Shown: positions 9,181 through 18,881 of the stretch, piece by piece
How the letters are laid out: each line of letters starts with the position of its first letter
Numbering within the stretch: the stretch's first letter is position 1
Source: Psychrobacter sp. Choline-02u-9
GTDB lineage: Bacteria > Pseudomonadota > Gammaproteobacteria > Pseudomonadales > Moraxellaceae
Assembly: GCF_002836505.1 (NCBI RefSeq)
Contig: NZ_PJBF01000041.1
Coordinates: forward strand, 1-64,000
Direction: 5' to 3'
Length of the DNA: 64,000 nucleotides
Notes under the pieces: generated by a model
Seen by the model: the letters and a program-made list of their open reading frames with translations, nothing else
Database searches by the model: none
What the model was told of the DNA's origin: nothing
Made by a program: the position numbers and the translations under genes

Positions 9181-10536
9181 ATGCGCACTACCTTTCATTT
9201 GAAAACCCTTGCAGTAGCTATTGCTACTCTCTCTGTTGCTAGCGTAACCAACGCTGCTGGTCTTGATCGTTCAGGTCAAGATGTCACTGCTTTTTTTCAA
9301 GATGGCACTTACGCTGAAGCGGTCTATACTTATATTGACGCTGATGTAAGCGGCTACGATAGTTCGAATGTCAACCCTGGCCAAAATGACTATGAGCGCG
9401 GCGACAAAACAGGTGATATTGCTGAATCTTATGACTTCTTCCGCTATGGCGTGAAGACTGATATCAACGACACGTTCAGTGTGGGTGTGCTATATGATGA
9501 GCCTTTTGGTGCTGCTGCTGAATACACGCAAAGTAATTTTGTGGCAAGCAATAATCCTCAAGCTTCAGGAGGCGAATTGGTAGGTGATGGTGTAGACCCA
9601 CAGACTGCAGGTGCCATAGCACTAGCCGAAGCAAGTACTGCAGGTGAAAATACCAATGTAGAAGTTCGTAGCCAAAGCCTAACGGGTATCCTTGGTATGA
9701 AGTTCGGCGCGAATAAAAACTTCCAAATTTATGGTGGTCCAGTTGCTCAGCGTATCCAATCTGAAACCAAGCTGCGTGGCTTAGCTTATGGGCCTGCTAG
9801 TGGTTATACCTCAAACAGCAATCCTGATATGGATTACGGTTATATAGCAGGTATTGCCTATAGCAAGCCTGAAATTGCTCTAAAAGCAGCGTTGACTTAT
9901 CGTTCTGAGATTGACCATGATATAGGTATCTCTGAGAATTATCCTATAGCAGGTATTTTGGCTCAAGGAGCTGCTTTGCAGCAAGGAGCGACTCCAGCAC
10001 AGGCAGCAGCTATAGGGGCTGCGGCTGCTAACCGGAACAGTAATTATGAGATTACAACCCCTAAATCAGTCAACTTTGATTTCCAAACAGGTATCAATCC
10101 GACTACTTTAGCAACGGCAAAAGTCCGTTGGGTACCATGGAGCGATTTTGCCATCACACCACCATTATATAATGACGTTAGTAAACGTAATTACGGCCCT
10201 GATGGTTTGGACTTGGTTGAATACGAAGATGACCAATGGCAAGTGGAACTCGGTCTTGCCAAGCGTGTCGCGCCTGCACTTGCTATAAGTGGTACGGTTG
10301 GTTGGGATAGTGGTGCCGGTGATCCAACAACGTCGTTAGGTCCTGTCGATGGCTATTACAGCGTCGGTCTTGGTGCCAAATACAACGTGACGGAAAACTG
10401 GGCCGTGTCTGCTGGTGGTAAATACTTATGGTTCGGTGATGCAAAAGGTCGTCTACCTAGTGGAAAGATCGTTGGTGATTTCCAAGATAATGATGGTTAT
10501 ATTGCTGGTTTAAAGCTTTCTTATCAGGGTGAATAG
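9181..10536 (+). CDS. FadL-type outer membrane transport protein, paralogue
   Basis: The 451-residue protein is a close paralogue of the gene at 7311: the signal peptide, the GLDRSGQDVTAFFQDGTYAE plug, the TPKSVNFDFQTGINPTTLAT strand region and the C-terminal third are nearly identical. The differences fall in loops. The loop after YDEPFGAAAEYT is only about 43 residues long with no coiled coil, and there is an extra Asn/Gly segment near 58-78 and an Ala/Gln-rich loop near 260-290. This pattern fits a tandem duplication followed by loop divergence at the cell surface. It has its own upstream region and terminator. Confidence 0.85.
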   Translation: MRTTFHLKTLAVAIATLSVASVTNAAGLDRSGQDVTAFFQDGTYAEAVYTYIDADVSGYDSSNVNPGQNDYERGDKTGDIAESYDFFRYGVKTDINDTFSVGVLYDEPFGAAAEYTQSNFVASNNPQASGGELVGDGVDPQTAGAIALAEASTAGENTNVEVRSQSLTGILGMKFGANKNFQIYGGPVAQRIQSETKLRGLAYGPASGYTSNSNPDMDYGYIAGIAYSKPEIALKAALTYRSEIDHDIGISENYPIAGILAQGAALQQGATPAQAAAIGAAAANRNSNYEITTPKSVNFDFQTGINPTTLATAKVRWVPWSDFAITPPLYNDVSKRNYGPDGLDLVEYEDDQWQVELGLAKRVAPALAISGTVGWDSGAGDPTTSLGPVDGYYSVGLGAKYNVTENWAVSAGGKYLWFGDAKGRLPSGKIVGDFQDNDGYIAGLKLSYQGE

Positions 10537-10562
10537 CCTCTTTATATAACTGATGAATAATA

Positions 10563-10593
10563 AAAAAGCGACCTATGACGGGTCGCTTTTCTT
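10563..10593 (+). terminator. Rho-independent terminator after second FadL gene
   Basis: A 10-bp stem (AAAAGCGACC with GGTCGCTTTT) and seven-base loop lead into a T-rich run, 27 bases after the stop. The stem sequence resembles the terminator of the first paralogue, consistent with duplication. Confidence 0.8.
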
Positions 10594-11031
10594 ATGGGCT
10601 TTCTATTAAATATTTGATTGTTAATGCTCAAATATAGATAGAATAGCAAATATAATCTTTATAGTATTAATTCATATAGCACGACTACATTTTATTTGCC
10701 TAGTTTAGCTTAGTGTCCATATACAGCAAATACCCTTGCATTTAAGAACCTATACGCACTCGTACCTTACCGAATGAGTTGTTAATAACGTAGCATACTT
10801 GAGGTACACAAGGAAAAGATCTAAATAGATAATCAAATGTGATATTAAGAAAAGAAGTATTGTTGATAAAGGCTTACTTCGTAGAAGTGAGCAGCAGTTG
10901 AACTGCCAAATGGGCTAGGACAATCTGGCTTAGTATATCCATCACAGAGCTATCCATACTACTGTCTCATTGATCATAAGTTCTCTTTGTTTAATACTGT
11001 AGTAGGTTAAATATACTAAATCGTTACTCAT
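10594..11031. other. Gene-free region between FadL paralogue and putP
   Basis: About 440 bases separate the two converging transcripts. I see short hairpins (for example around 10868-10886) but no open frame with a ribosome site, no tRNA and no recognised RNA family. Confidence 0.4.
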
Positions 11032-11065
11032 AAAAAAACCTCGCCAATAATGACGAGGTTTTTTT
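11032..11065 (-). terminator. Rho-independent terminator of putP
   Basis: A 12-bp stem (AAAAAAACCTCG with its complement) around a ten-base loop, flanked by T runs on both strands, lies 30 bases beyond the putP stop. It could work in both directions. Confidence 0.85.
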
Positions 11066-11095
11066 ATAACAATAAGCTTAAGATATTACGTAAAC

Positions 11096-12595
11096 TTATT
11101 TGTTTAAGTTTAACTCCATCTCTTTGTACTTAGCAGAAACTGAAGGTCTTGGGCCACCAGTCATGATACTAACGGCAAAGATAGCGATAGTACTTAAGAT
11201 AAAGCCTGGAACGATAGCATATAACCAGCTATTTAGTGCCATACCATCTACTTGGAAAGGACCATAAATCCATAGGATAACAGTCAACGCACCAACAACC
11301 ATACCGGCAACAGCACCATTACGGTTCATACCACGCCATGTAAGGCTGAAGATAACCAATGGACCAAACGCAGCACCAAATCCTGCCCATGCATTAGAAA
11401 CTAGGTTCAATACTGAGCTATCTGGGTTAGACGCTAGCATAATGGCAACGATAGCAACGATGATCACTGAGATACGACCAACCAATACCTGGCGAGCTTC
11501 TGGTGCGTCTTTATCAAAGAATAGTTTGTATACATCTTTGGTTAGAGAGCTTGATACAACCAATAGCTGTGATGAGATAGTACTCATAATTGCTGCTAAA
11601 ATAGCTGCTAATAGGAAACCTGAAACCAATGGATGGAACAAGAACTGAGTGAATACTAAGAAGATAGTCTCAGGATCATCCAGCGTCATCGCAGTTTTTT
11701 GTACGTAGGCACGACCAGCAAAACCAGTCATTAGTGAACCAACCAGACTCACAACCATCCAGCTCATACCGATATTACGTGCGGTTGGCACATCTCTCAC
11801 TGAACGAATCGCCATAAAACGTACGATAATATGCGGTTGGCCAAAGTAACCTAAGCCCCATGCCATGAGTGAGATAATACCGATAACACTCATACCGCTA
11901 GTAACGTCTAAAAGGGTTGGGTCGATGTTTCTAACCGCTTCTGTAGTGGCTGAAATACCACCAAGATCAGTAAAGGCAACGACAGGTACGATTACCATGG
12001 CAAACAGCATGATGACGCCCTGTACGAAATCGGTCATAGATACCGCTAAGAAACCACCGAATAGCGTATAAGCCACAACCACACCAGCAGTAACCCATAG
12101 GCCAGTACTATACGATAGATTTAGTGAGCTTTCGAAGAGTTTACCACCACCTACAAGACTTGCAGCGGTATAGACGGTAAAGAATAGAATGATGACCACG
12201 GCTGAGATGACGCGTAGCATGTGCGACTTGTCTTCAAAGCGGTTGGCGAAATAATCGGGTAGGGTGATAGCGTTGTCAGCCACTTCGGTATAAACACGAA
12301 GGCGAGGTGCTACGATGAGATAGTTTAGTAATGCACCTAATGTCAAACCAAGCGCGATCCAAATACTGACCACACCATCGGCAAACATATAACCAGGTAA
12401 GCCAAGTAGTAACCAACCTGACATATCTGATGCACCTGCAGAAAGTGCGGTTACTGCTGGGCCTAAGTTACGACCCCCTAACATATAGCCTTCAGTATCA
12501 TTGGCTTGCTTAAAATAAGCGTAAACACCAATCCCAATCATCACTAAGAAATAGGCGCCGAGTGATATCAGCACGCCACTAGAAACTCCGTTCAT
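11096..12595 (-). CDS. putP: Sodium/proline symporter PutP
   Basis: The 499-residue protein is a solute:sodium symporter with about 13 membrane segments. The conserved stretch DTEGYMLGGRNLGPAV followed by ALSAGASDMSGWLLLGLPG is typical of PutP, which imports proline with sodium across the inner membrane. The length equals that of E. coli PutP. No putA lies next to it. A CCAAC-ATG-GTTGG dyad (12611-12623) sits directly upstream of its AAGGA ribosome site. Confidence 0.9.
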   Translation of the reverse strand: MNGVSSGVLISLGAYFLVMIGIGVYAYFKQANDTEGYMLGGRNLGPAVTALSAGASDMSGWLLLGLPGYMFADGVVSIWIALGLTLGALLNYLIVAPRLRVYTEVADNAITLPDYFANRFEDKSHMLRVISAVVIILFFTVYTAASLVGGGKLFESSLNLSYSTGLWVTAGVVVAYTLFGGFLAVSMTDFVQGVIMLFAMVIVPVVAFTDLGGISATTEAVRNIDPTLLDVTSGMSVIGIISLMAWGLGYFGQPHIIVRFMAIRSVRDVPTARNIGMSWMVVSLVGSLMTGFAGRAYVQKTAMTLDDPETIFLVFTQFLFHPLVSGFLLAAILAAIMSTISSQLLVVSSSLTKDVYKLFFDKDAPEARQVLVGRISVIIVAIVAIMLASNPDSSVLNLVSNAWAGFGAAFGPLVIFSLTWRGMNRNGAVAGMVVGALTVILWIYGPFQVDGMALNSWLYAIVPGFILSTIAIFAVSIMTGGPRPSVSAKYKEMELNLNK

Positions 12596-12690
12596 ATAAA
12601 TTGTCCTTAACCAACATGGTTGGCTGTAATTATTTTTAACTATAAAAGTTTTGTCCTACAAGGCGATGTCCAAAACAATATTTAAAGACA

Positions 12691-12726
12691 AAAAAAGCCA
12701 TTAATTGAGACATAATGGCTTTTTTT
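12691..12726. terminator. Bidirectional terminator between LysR gene and putP
   Basis: A 13-bp stem (AAAAAAGCCATTA with TAATGGCTTTTTT) encloses a nine-base loop. T runs on both sides allow action in either direction; on the minus strand it would end the LysR-gene transcript before putP. Confidence 0.8.
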
Positions 12727-12766
12727 AGTATCTTCTGTAGTTTTATATGATTGATGTTGTTCTATG

Positions 12767-12862
12767 GCTAGCACTCATATAGAGATAGAGAACAACGGGA
12801 ACATCGCATTCCACTTATCTATCGTTATTGCTCGCATCTGCTATTTATATATGAGTATTAGC
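12767..12862. repeat. Imperfect palindromic element of about 96 bp
   Basis: The two ends are inverted repeats: GCTAGCACTCATATAGA at the left matches the complement of the right end, GCTAATACTCATATATA, at 14 of 17 positions. The similarity continues inward with gaps. No gene is visible inside. It may be a small non-autonomous element or a transcribed hairpin; a single copy cannot decide. Confidence 0.4.
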
Positions 12863-13051
12863 AACCTACATCATCAATCTAAACCATTAAACCTACTGTT
12901 AACCATCATATCTTACTAGAAGTATTCAATATATGACTATCAGTGTCCTTGTGGTAAATTTTTGTTATAAAAACAACGTCAAGCGTATTATAACGCATGA
13001 GAGTCACAAATGCGAATAGCTTAATGGTTAGACTGTTATAGCGAGCTCTTT

Positions 13052-13924
13052 TTATTCAATAGGCGCAAGTAAGTCTAGTAGGGCGGTCACGCTGCTAGAT
13101 TGAGTTAATTTTGGATTGATGACCACACCTAAATAGCGTTGTAATTCAATATTGTCAGCCATATCGATACGTTCCAAATCTTGACTAACCATCGTTTGTG
13201 GTAGTACTGACCAACCAAGACCGACAGACACCAACATACGAATAGATTCAAGCGGGTTGGTGCTCATCGTGGCATAAGGTTTCAGATTATGCTTGGCAAA
13301 TTCGGCCAAAGTAATCTGACTGGTAAAGGTATTGGCAGAAGGCAAAATGGCAGGATAGCGCGCTAACTGCTCCAACGTCACATTAGATTTAGTAGCCAAA
13401 GGTGATAGCGTACCCGTCATAAAATAAAGAGGGTCTGACCAGAGCGTGTGATAAGTTAAGCGCTTATCGTAGACAGGTGGAAGCGTAACAAAGGCTAAAG
13501 ACAAATCACCATCTAGTACTGCTTTATGAGCTTTTTCAGAATCTACGAAGTGTACTTCTAACTGAACAGCTGGATAAGCTTGAATAAAGTGTTTAAGGAC
13601 AGGTGCTAAATGATGTAGGCCAATATGATGGCTAGTACCAATGACTAATTTGCCAGAAACGATATGCTGAGAATGCTGCAAGTTGATTTTAAAATTCTCA
13701 TAATCTTCCAGCCAACGCTTGGCATGAGGTAGCATTTCACTGGCAGCTTGAGTAGGTACAATTCCACGTCCTACCGTATCAAACAAGGTAATGTTAAACT
13801 CGTCTTCTAAGTTTTTGATACGTTTACTGACAGCAGGCTGCGTGATAAACAGCTTTTCTGCGGCGCCTGAGATACTGCCAGTGTGCATAACGGTAACGAA
13901 TGTCGTCAAGTTTGTGGTGTTCAA
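13052..13924 (-). CDS. LysR-family transcriptional regulator next to leuC
   Basis: The 290-residue protein has an N-terminal winged helix (about 1-62; AAEKLFITQPAVSKRIKNLE is the recognition region) and a C-terminal periplasmic-binding-type effector domain (about 90-288). It is divergent from leuC across 374 bases. LysR proteins often control the divergent neighbour, so control of the leucine genes, perhaps in response to an isopropylmalate intermediate, is a reasonable inference but not shown by the sequence. Confidence 0.85.
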   Translation of the reverse strand: MNTTNLTTFVTVMHTGSISGAAEKLFITQPAVSKRIKNLEDEFNITLFDTVGRGIVPTQAASEMLPHAKRWLEDYENFKINLQHSQHIVSGKLVIGTSHHIGLHHLAPVLKHFIQAYPAVQLEVHFVDSEKAHKAVLDGDLSLAFVTLPPVYDKRLTYHTLWSDPLYFMTGTLSPLATKSNVTLEQLARYPAILPSANTFTSQITLAEFAKHNLKPYATMSTNPLESIRMLVSVGLGWSVLPQTMVSQDLERIDMADNIELQRYLGVVINPKLTQSSSVTALLDLLAPIE

Positions 13925-14298
13925 ACGAATGTCCTTAGCTACTTTACGAGCTATAAATAAAAGTTGGCTGACCCAATCACAACGTATTAGAAAAAAAAGT
14001 TTGCGTCTGGTTAAAAATCATCAATTATTATTATAGGATTTGCCTGCTATAATCACAAGACATCGAGGCATATTGTGACATATTTATTCTAAAAAATTGG
14101 CTATTTGCTATTTAAAACGTATTTTAAGCGTTAATTTTAGTCATATTTAGAGTCTCATAAAGAAATAATATTTAAATCTTAGATACGATAGTAATTATTA
14201 AACATTATAGATAGACATAGCATTTACGTAGAATCTTAGCTTGGCAATGTGCAAGTAAGTAAAAATTAAGTAATTAGTAACCTATAAAGGATAGCAAC
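13925..14298. promoter_or_regulatory. Divergent promoter region, LysR gene / leuC
   Basis: The region is very AT-rich. A good -10 hexamer TATAAT stands at 14048-14053 on the plus strand, which would give a leuC leader of about 240 bases. An imperfect dyad AACGTATTTTAAGCGTT near 14118-14134 is a candidate regulator site. I see no leucine-rich leader peptide and no T-box. Confidence 0.45.
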
Positions 14299-15717
14299 AT
14301 GGCTGGTCAAACGTTATATGACAAACTTTGGAACGCTCACGAAGTCACCAAGCGCGACGATGGTTCGAGCCTGATTTATATCGACCGCCACCTGTTGCAC
14401 GAAGTGACGAGTCCACAAGCATTTGAAGGGTTGGAGTTGGCAAACAGAGCGCCATGGCGTCTATCGGCTAACATTGCCAGTCCAGATCATAATGTACCGA
14501 CCGTCACTAAAGAGCGTCTAGAAGGGGTGCCTGGGATTAAAGACAAGGTATCACGCTTGCAGGTTGTCACGTTGGACGATAACTGCACCAAGTTTGATAT
14601 TGCTGAATTTACTATCAATGATGCGCGTCAAGGAATTTTGCACGTGGTCGGTCCAGAGCAAGGTTTGGTCTTGCCAGGTATGACGGTTGTTTGCGGTGAC
14701 TCGCATACAGCGACCCATGGAGCACTTGGCTGTTTGGCTCATGGTATCGGAACCTCCGAAGTTGAGCATGTATTGGCAACGCAGTGTTTGATTCAAAAGA
14801 AATCAAAAAATATGCAAATCCGTGTCACTGGTCAACTTGGTGCTGGCGTCACTTCAAAAGATGTGGTGTTAGCTATTATTGCAAAGATTGGTACGGCAGG
14901 TGGTACAGGACACGCGATTGAATTTGCAGGTCAAGTGTTCGAAGACATGAGTATGGAAGGTCGTATGACCGTCTGTAACATGGCGATTGAGGCAGGTGCA
15001 CGTGTCGGTATGGTTGCGGTCGATGACACGACGATTGACTATGTCAAAGGTCGTCCATATGCGCCAAGCGAAGCACAATGGGAACAAGCGGAAGCCTATT
15101 GGCGTACATTATATTCAGACGATGACGCGGTATTTGATACTGTGGTAGAAATCGACGGTAGTCAGATCGCACCGCAAGTATCTTGGGGTACATCGCCTGA
15201 GATGGTTGTAGATATCACGCAATCTGTACCGACACCAGATCAAGCCATTGATGAAGCTCAAGAAGAAGGCTGGTTACGCGCTTATACTTATATGGGGCTA
15301 GAAGCTGGTCAGAAAATTACGGATATCCAACTTGATCGTATATTTATCGGTTCATGTACCAATTCACGAATCGAAGATTTACGTGATGCGGCAGCGGTAA
15401 TCAAAGGTCGCAAAGTTGCTGATAACGTAAAAGAAGCGATCGTTGTTGCAGGTTCTGGACAGGTGAAGTTGCAAGCAGAGGCTGAAGGCTTGGATACGTT
15501 ATTTACCGAAGCTGGTTTTGAATGGCGTGAGCCGGGCTGCTCAATGTGTCTTGCGATGAATGCGGATAAACTTGAGCCACAAGAGCACTGCGCCTCAACG
15601 TCTAATCGTAATTTTGAAGGTCGTCAGGGTAATGGTGGCCGTACGCATTTAGTAAGCCCAGCAATGGCAGCTGCCGCCGCGTTGGCAGGTCATTTTGTAG
15701 ACGTTCGTACGTTTTAA
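14299..15717 (+). CDS. leuC: 3-isopropylmalate dehydratase large subunit
   Basis: This 472-residue aconitase-family protein is the large subunit of isopropylmalate isomerase, which converts 2- to 3-isopropylmalate in leucine synthesis. The 4Fe-4S ligands are visible as C353 ([11 protein letters not shown]), C414 and C417 ([11 protein letters not shown]), and the [13 protein letters not shown] motif is present. The start ATG follows a weak AAAGGAT ribosome site. The partner subunit leuD follows 141 bases later. Confidence 0.97.
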   Translation: MAGQTLYDKLWNAHEVTKRDDGSSLIYIDRHLLHEVTSPQAFEGLELANRAPWRLSANIASPDHNVPTVTKERLEGVPGIKDKVSRLQVVTLDDNCTKFDIAEFTINDARQGILHVVGPEQGLVLPGMTVVCGDSHTATHGALGCLAHGIGTSEVEHVLATQCLIQKKSKNMQIRVTGQLGAGVTSKDVVLAIIAKIGTAGGTGHAIEFAGQVFEDMSMEGRMTVCNMAIEAGARVGMVAVDDTTIDYVKGRPYAPSEAQWEQAEAYWRTLYSDDDAVFDTVVEIDGSQIAPQVSWGTSPEMVVDITQSVPTPDQAIDEAQEEGWLRAYTYMGLEAGQKITDIQLDRIFIGSCTNSRIEDLRDAAAVIKGRKVADNVKEAIVVAGSGQVKLQAEAEGLDTLFTEAGFEWREPGCSMCLAMNADKLEPQEHCASTSNRNFEGRQGNGGRTHLVSPAMAAAAALAGHFVDVRTF

Positions 15718-15858
15718 ATCTGATAATAAGTACTGACATCATGCTTGTATGAACAATAAATATATGAGCATGCTGTCAAAGATGGTAAAAACTTATTTAC
15801 TATTTAACATGCTTATCAAGATCATCAGCCAGCAAAAATATAATTGATAGGAAATTTT

Positions 15859-16509
15859 ATGCAAGCTTATAACACCCAAACAGGTATCGTTTGCCCGTTA
15901 GATCGCGCAAACGTCGATACCGACCAAATTATCGCAAAACAGTTTTTAAAGTCTATTAAACGTACAGGTTTTGGCGTGAATCTATTTGACGATTGGCGCT
16001 ATCTTGACGAAGGCTATCCTGGTCAAGACAACAGTACACGAGTCATCAATCCAGACTTTGTATTGAATAAACCGCGTTATCAAGGTGCTACTATCTTACT
16101 AGCACGTAGAAACTTTGGTTGTGGCTCTAGTCGTGAGCATGCGCCTTGGGCGTTATCAGAGTATGGTTTCCGTACGGTAATTGCGCCTAGTTTTGCAGAT
16201 ATTTTCTATAATAACTGTTTCAAAAATGGCATGTTGCCGATTGTGTTGGATGAAGCGATTGTAGATACGTTAATGAAAGCGACTTTTGATAACGAAGGCT
16301 ATGAGTTGACCGCGGATCTTGAACGTCAGGTCGTTATCACACCAACTGGTGAAGAGTATGCCTTTGAAGTAGATGCCTTTCGCAAACATTGCTTGTTAAA
16401 CGGACTGGATGATATTGGTCTAACCTTGCAGCAAAGTGATGCTATCAAAGATTATGAGCAACAAATGATGCAAAAAACACCGTGGATATTTAACGACGTA
16501 AGAGCGTAG
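15859..16509 (+). CDS. leuD: 3-isopropylmalate dehydratase small subunit
   Basis: The 216-residue protein is the swivel-domain subunit that pairs with LeuC. Recognisable parts are the N-terminal [20 protein letters not shown] region, the [13 protein letters not shown] loop that helps form the active site, and the C-terminal IMQ-type tail. The ATG at 15859 was chosen over an upstream TTG at 15844 because GATAGGA lies six bases before it and the family starts here. Confidence 0.96.
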   Translation: MQAYNTQTGIVCPLDRANVDTDQIIAKQFLKSIKRTGFGVNLFDDWRYLDEGYPGQDNSTRVINPDFVLNKPRYQGATILLARRNFGCGSSREHAPWALSEYGFRTVIAPSFADIFYNNCFKNGMLPIVLDEAIVDTLMKATFDNEGYELTADLERQVVITPTGEEYAFEVDAFRKHCLLNGLDDIGLTLQQSDAIKDYEQQMMQKTPWIFNDVRA

Positions 16510-16552
16510 AGGGTCATTCTATAATCTACTGCTAATAAAATATGAGTAGTCG

Positions 16553-16565
16553 CAACGCAGCGTTG
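16553..16565. repeat. Short perfect palindrome between leuD and lipoprotein gene
   Basis: CAACGC-A-GCGTTG forms a perfect 6-bp inverted repeat 43 bases after the leuD stop. It could be a small mRNA hairpin or an operator; nothing more can be said. Confidence 0.3.
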
Positions 16566-16645
16566 AGTTATGGCGGTGAACTGTCTAAAATGAAGAATAG
16601 TTTTTCACTACATTTTATTATCTCTCTTGAATAGTAGCCGCCATT

Positions 16646-17365
16646 ATGAATACAAAACGTTATGCTCTATGGACAAGTACAATTGTTGCTGCAAGCTTAT
16701 TATTGTCAGGCTGTCAGCTATTGACGGGCTATCAAAAAATAAATGAGGCAGAGAGTGCTGAAGCATGGGTAGGTAAAATTAAACCTATTGCTGGTGAAGT
16801 AAATATTGCATGTGTGGGTACATATCATTGCGAAATTGTGCAGATAGATAAAACACTCATTATCGCGCCCAACAGTCACGAGCCAATCAATCCTCAGATT
16901 ATGACAGCCTTACCACGTCAAGAAGGTATGGCAAAAACATCGATAAATATGGATATGACACCACTCGTCAATAAAAATGCCATAAAAGTTGTGCCGTTAG
17001 CGCCTTCGAGTATGCCTGGATTGACCAACTACTATGCACGGGTCATGCCTGCCAAACACGAGGTACATGTTAATTTTTATCCAGAAAATAACATGGGCTA
17101 TGTTGAGCGTTTTGCGATGATTCATGATTTCACTGAAGCAGGTACTTATCAGCTGCGCGCTTATCAAAAAAAGAACAGCGAAAAATCAGGCAGTCTATTG
17201 GACACAGCATCACCTGAGCCTTTATGTATTGAGCTATTGCAAGGCACTCAAGTACAGCGCCGATTCTGCAAGCAACTAGACGCTGAGCATCAAGGCGAGT
17301 TTGTAGAGACTGGCATGACCAAAGCAGTAACATCAGCACCCAAAGCCAAAAAAATGGCAGCATAA
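16646..17365 (+). CDS. Putative lipoprotein within the leucine cluster
   Basis: A 239-residue protein with a lipoprotein signal: hydrophobic segment followed by LLLSGC, with the lipid-modified Cys at about residue 23. The mature part has two further Cys pairs (near 56/62 and 193/208) and strands reminiscent of a beta-sandwich, ending in a basic Lys/Ala tail. I do not recognise the family. It lies 136 bases after leuD and 62 before leuB, on the same strand, so it is probably co-transcribed with leucine genes without an obvious link to that pathway. Confidence 0.75.
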   Translation: MNTKRYALWTSTIVAASLLLSGCQLLTGYQKINEAESAEAWVGKIKPIAGEVNIACVGTYHCEIVQIDKTLIIAPNSHEPINPQIMTALPRQEGMAKTSINMDMTPLVNKNAIKVVPLAPSSMPGLTNYYARVMPAKHEVHVNFYPENNMGYVERFAMIHDFTEAGTYQLRAYQKKNSEKSGSLLDTASPEPLCIELLQGTQVQRRFCKQLDAEHQGEFVETGMTKAVTSAPKAKKMAA

Positions 17366-17427
17366 AATATGAGTGTAAAAAGCTCAAAAATATAACCAAC
17401 CAATAAAAACATTCCAAAAGGATCAGT

Positions 17428-18531
17428 ATGGCAACGATTTTAACATTAGCGGGTGATGGTATTGGCCCTGAAATCATGACCCAAGCCGTTGACGTGCTTA
17501 AGGCTGTCAATGATAAGTTTTCACTTGATTTAACGCTTGAGTCTGGATTAATTGGCGGTGTGGCTATTGATGCAACTGGTGAGCCTTTGCCAGATGAGAC
17601 ATTGGCCCGTGCTCGCGCCGCAGATGCCGTATTGCTAGGTGCAGTTGGTGGTCCTAAATGGGATGCGATCGAGCGTAGTAAACGCCCTGAGCGCGGTCTA
17701 TTGAAAATCCGCGGCGAGCTTGGTTTATTTGCCAATCTACGCGTAGCCAAGCTCTATCCACAGTTGGCTAATGCCTCAAGTATCAAACCTCAAATTATCT
17801 CAGGTTTAGATCTATTGATCGTTCGTGAGCTAACAGGCGGTATCTATTTTGGTGAGCCTCGTGGTATCCGCACACTAGAAAACGGTGAGCAGCAAGGCTA
17901 TAACACGATGGTGTATAGCACAAGTGAGATTCAGCGCATTGGTAAAGTTGCTTTTGAGTTAGCAAAAACGCGTGCGCAAGCAGCAGGCACAGCAGCTAAG
18001 GTATGTTCAGTTGATAAGGCCAATGTATTAGAAGTCACCGAGCTGTGGAAACAGACGATGATCGAGATGCAGCAGGCTGACTATAGCGATGTGGCGTTAT
18101 CACATATGTATGCTGACAACGCTTGCATGCAGTTGATTAAAGATCCTAAGCAGTTCGATGTCATGGTAACGGGAAATATGTTTGGCGATATCCTATCTGA
18201 TGAAGCTGCGATGTTGACAGGCTCTATCGGTATGTTGCCATCAGCGAGCTTAGATGAGTCAGGTAAGGGCATGTATGAGCCGTGTCATGGTTCAGCGCCT
18301 GATATCGCAGGACAAGATAAAGCCAACCCATTAGCGACTATCTTATCTGTTGCTATGATGCTGCGTTATACCTTTAAGCAAGAAGATGCAGCACAAGCAA
18401 TTGAGCAGGCAGTTAGCGATGTGCTTGATGACGGTCTACGTACGCTAGATATTTTAGATAGCAGTGAAGCTGGACTTAAGCAAGTAGGCTGTAAAGAAAT
18501 GGGTCAAGCGGTCTTGGCCAAACTGATATAA
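17428..18531 (+). CDS. leuB: 3-isopropylmalate dehydrogenase
   Basis: The 367-residue enzyme belongs to the isocitrate/isopropylmalate dehydrogenase family and performs the NAD-dependent oxidative decarboxylation of 3-isopropylmalate. Visible motifs are the GDGIGPEI start, the substrate arginines in [17 protein letters not shown], and the NAD site around [25 protein letters not shown] lies before the ATG. It is the last gene of the cluster and is followed by a terminator; leuA is not in the window. Confidence 0.97.
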   Translation: MATILTLAGDGIGPEIMTQAVDVLKAVNDKFSLDLTLESGLIGGVAIDATGEPLPDETLARARAADAVLLGAVGGPKWDAIERSKRPERGLLKIRGELGLFANLRVAKLYPQLANASSIKPQIISGLDLLIVRELTGGIYFGEPRGIRTLENGEQQGYNTMVYSTSEIQRIGKVAFELAKTRAQAAGTAAKVCSVDKANVLEVTELWKQTMIEMQQADYSDVALSHMYADNACMQLIKDPKQFDVMVTGNMFGDILSDEAAMLTGSIGMLPSASLDESGKGMYEPCHGSAPDIAGQDKANPLATILSVAMMLRYTFKQEDAAQAIEQAVSDVLDDGLRTLDILDSSEAGLKQVGCKEMGQAVLAKLI

Positions 18532-18596
18532 GTTAATTTGCGTTTAAAGGCTATTCCTATATAGCATTTTCCACAGTCTCAGTTTGCGTGTTATAT

Positions 18597-18630
18597 ACCC
18601 ATAAGCTACCAAGTGGCTTATGGGTTTTTT
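18597..18630 (+). terminator. Rho-independent terminator of the leu cluster
   Basis: A perfect 10-bp stem (ACCCATAAGC with GCTTATGGGT) with a nine-base loop is followed by six T. It lies about 65 bases after the leuB stop. Confidence 0.88.
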
Positions 18631-18881
18631 ATTGTTTATCTGTTAGCAAAGCTTATTTATAAGCGCCTTATTAACAGAGACGCTGTACAACAAAGCTTCT
18701 TTTAACACAAAGCTGTTATATGCTCACAAGGTAATATGACAACATTAATAGCTTATAAAGGAGCTAAAATATTTTGCTTTTAGCAGAAATATAAGAGTAA
18801 GCACAAGATTAACAAAAGCAGATTATATAGAATTTAAAAACTGAAAATAAAAAATAGAATTTTTTAAATGAGGAGTGTTAC

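Noticed and set aside
14048..14298. Leucine attenuator or T-box before leuC
   Set aside because: No leucine-rich short frame, no terminator hairpin with T run, and no T-box motif could be found in the leader.
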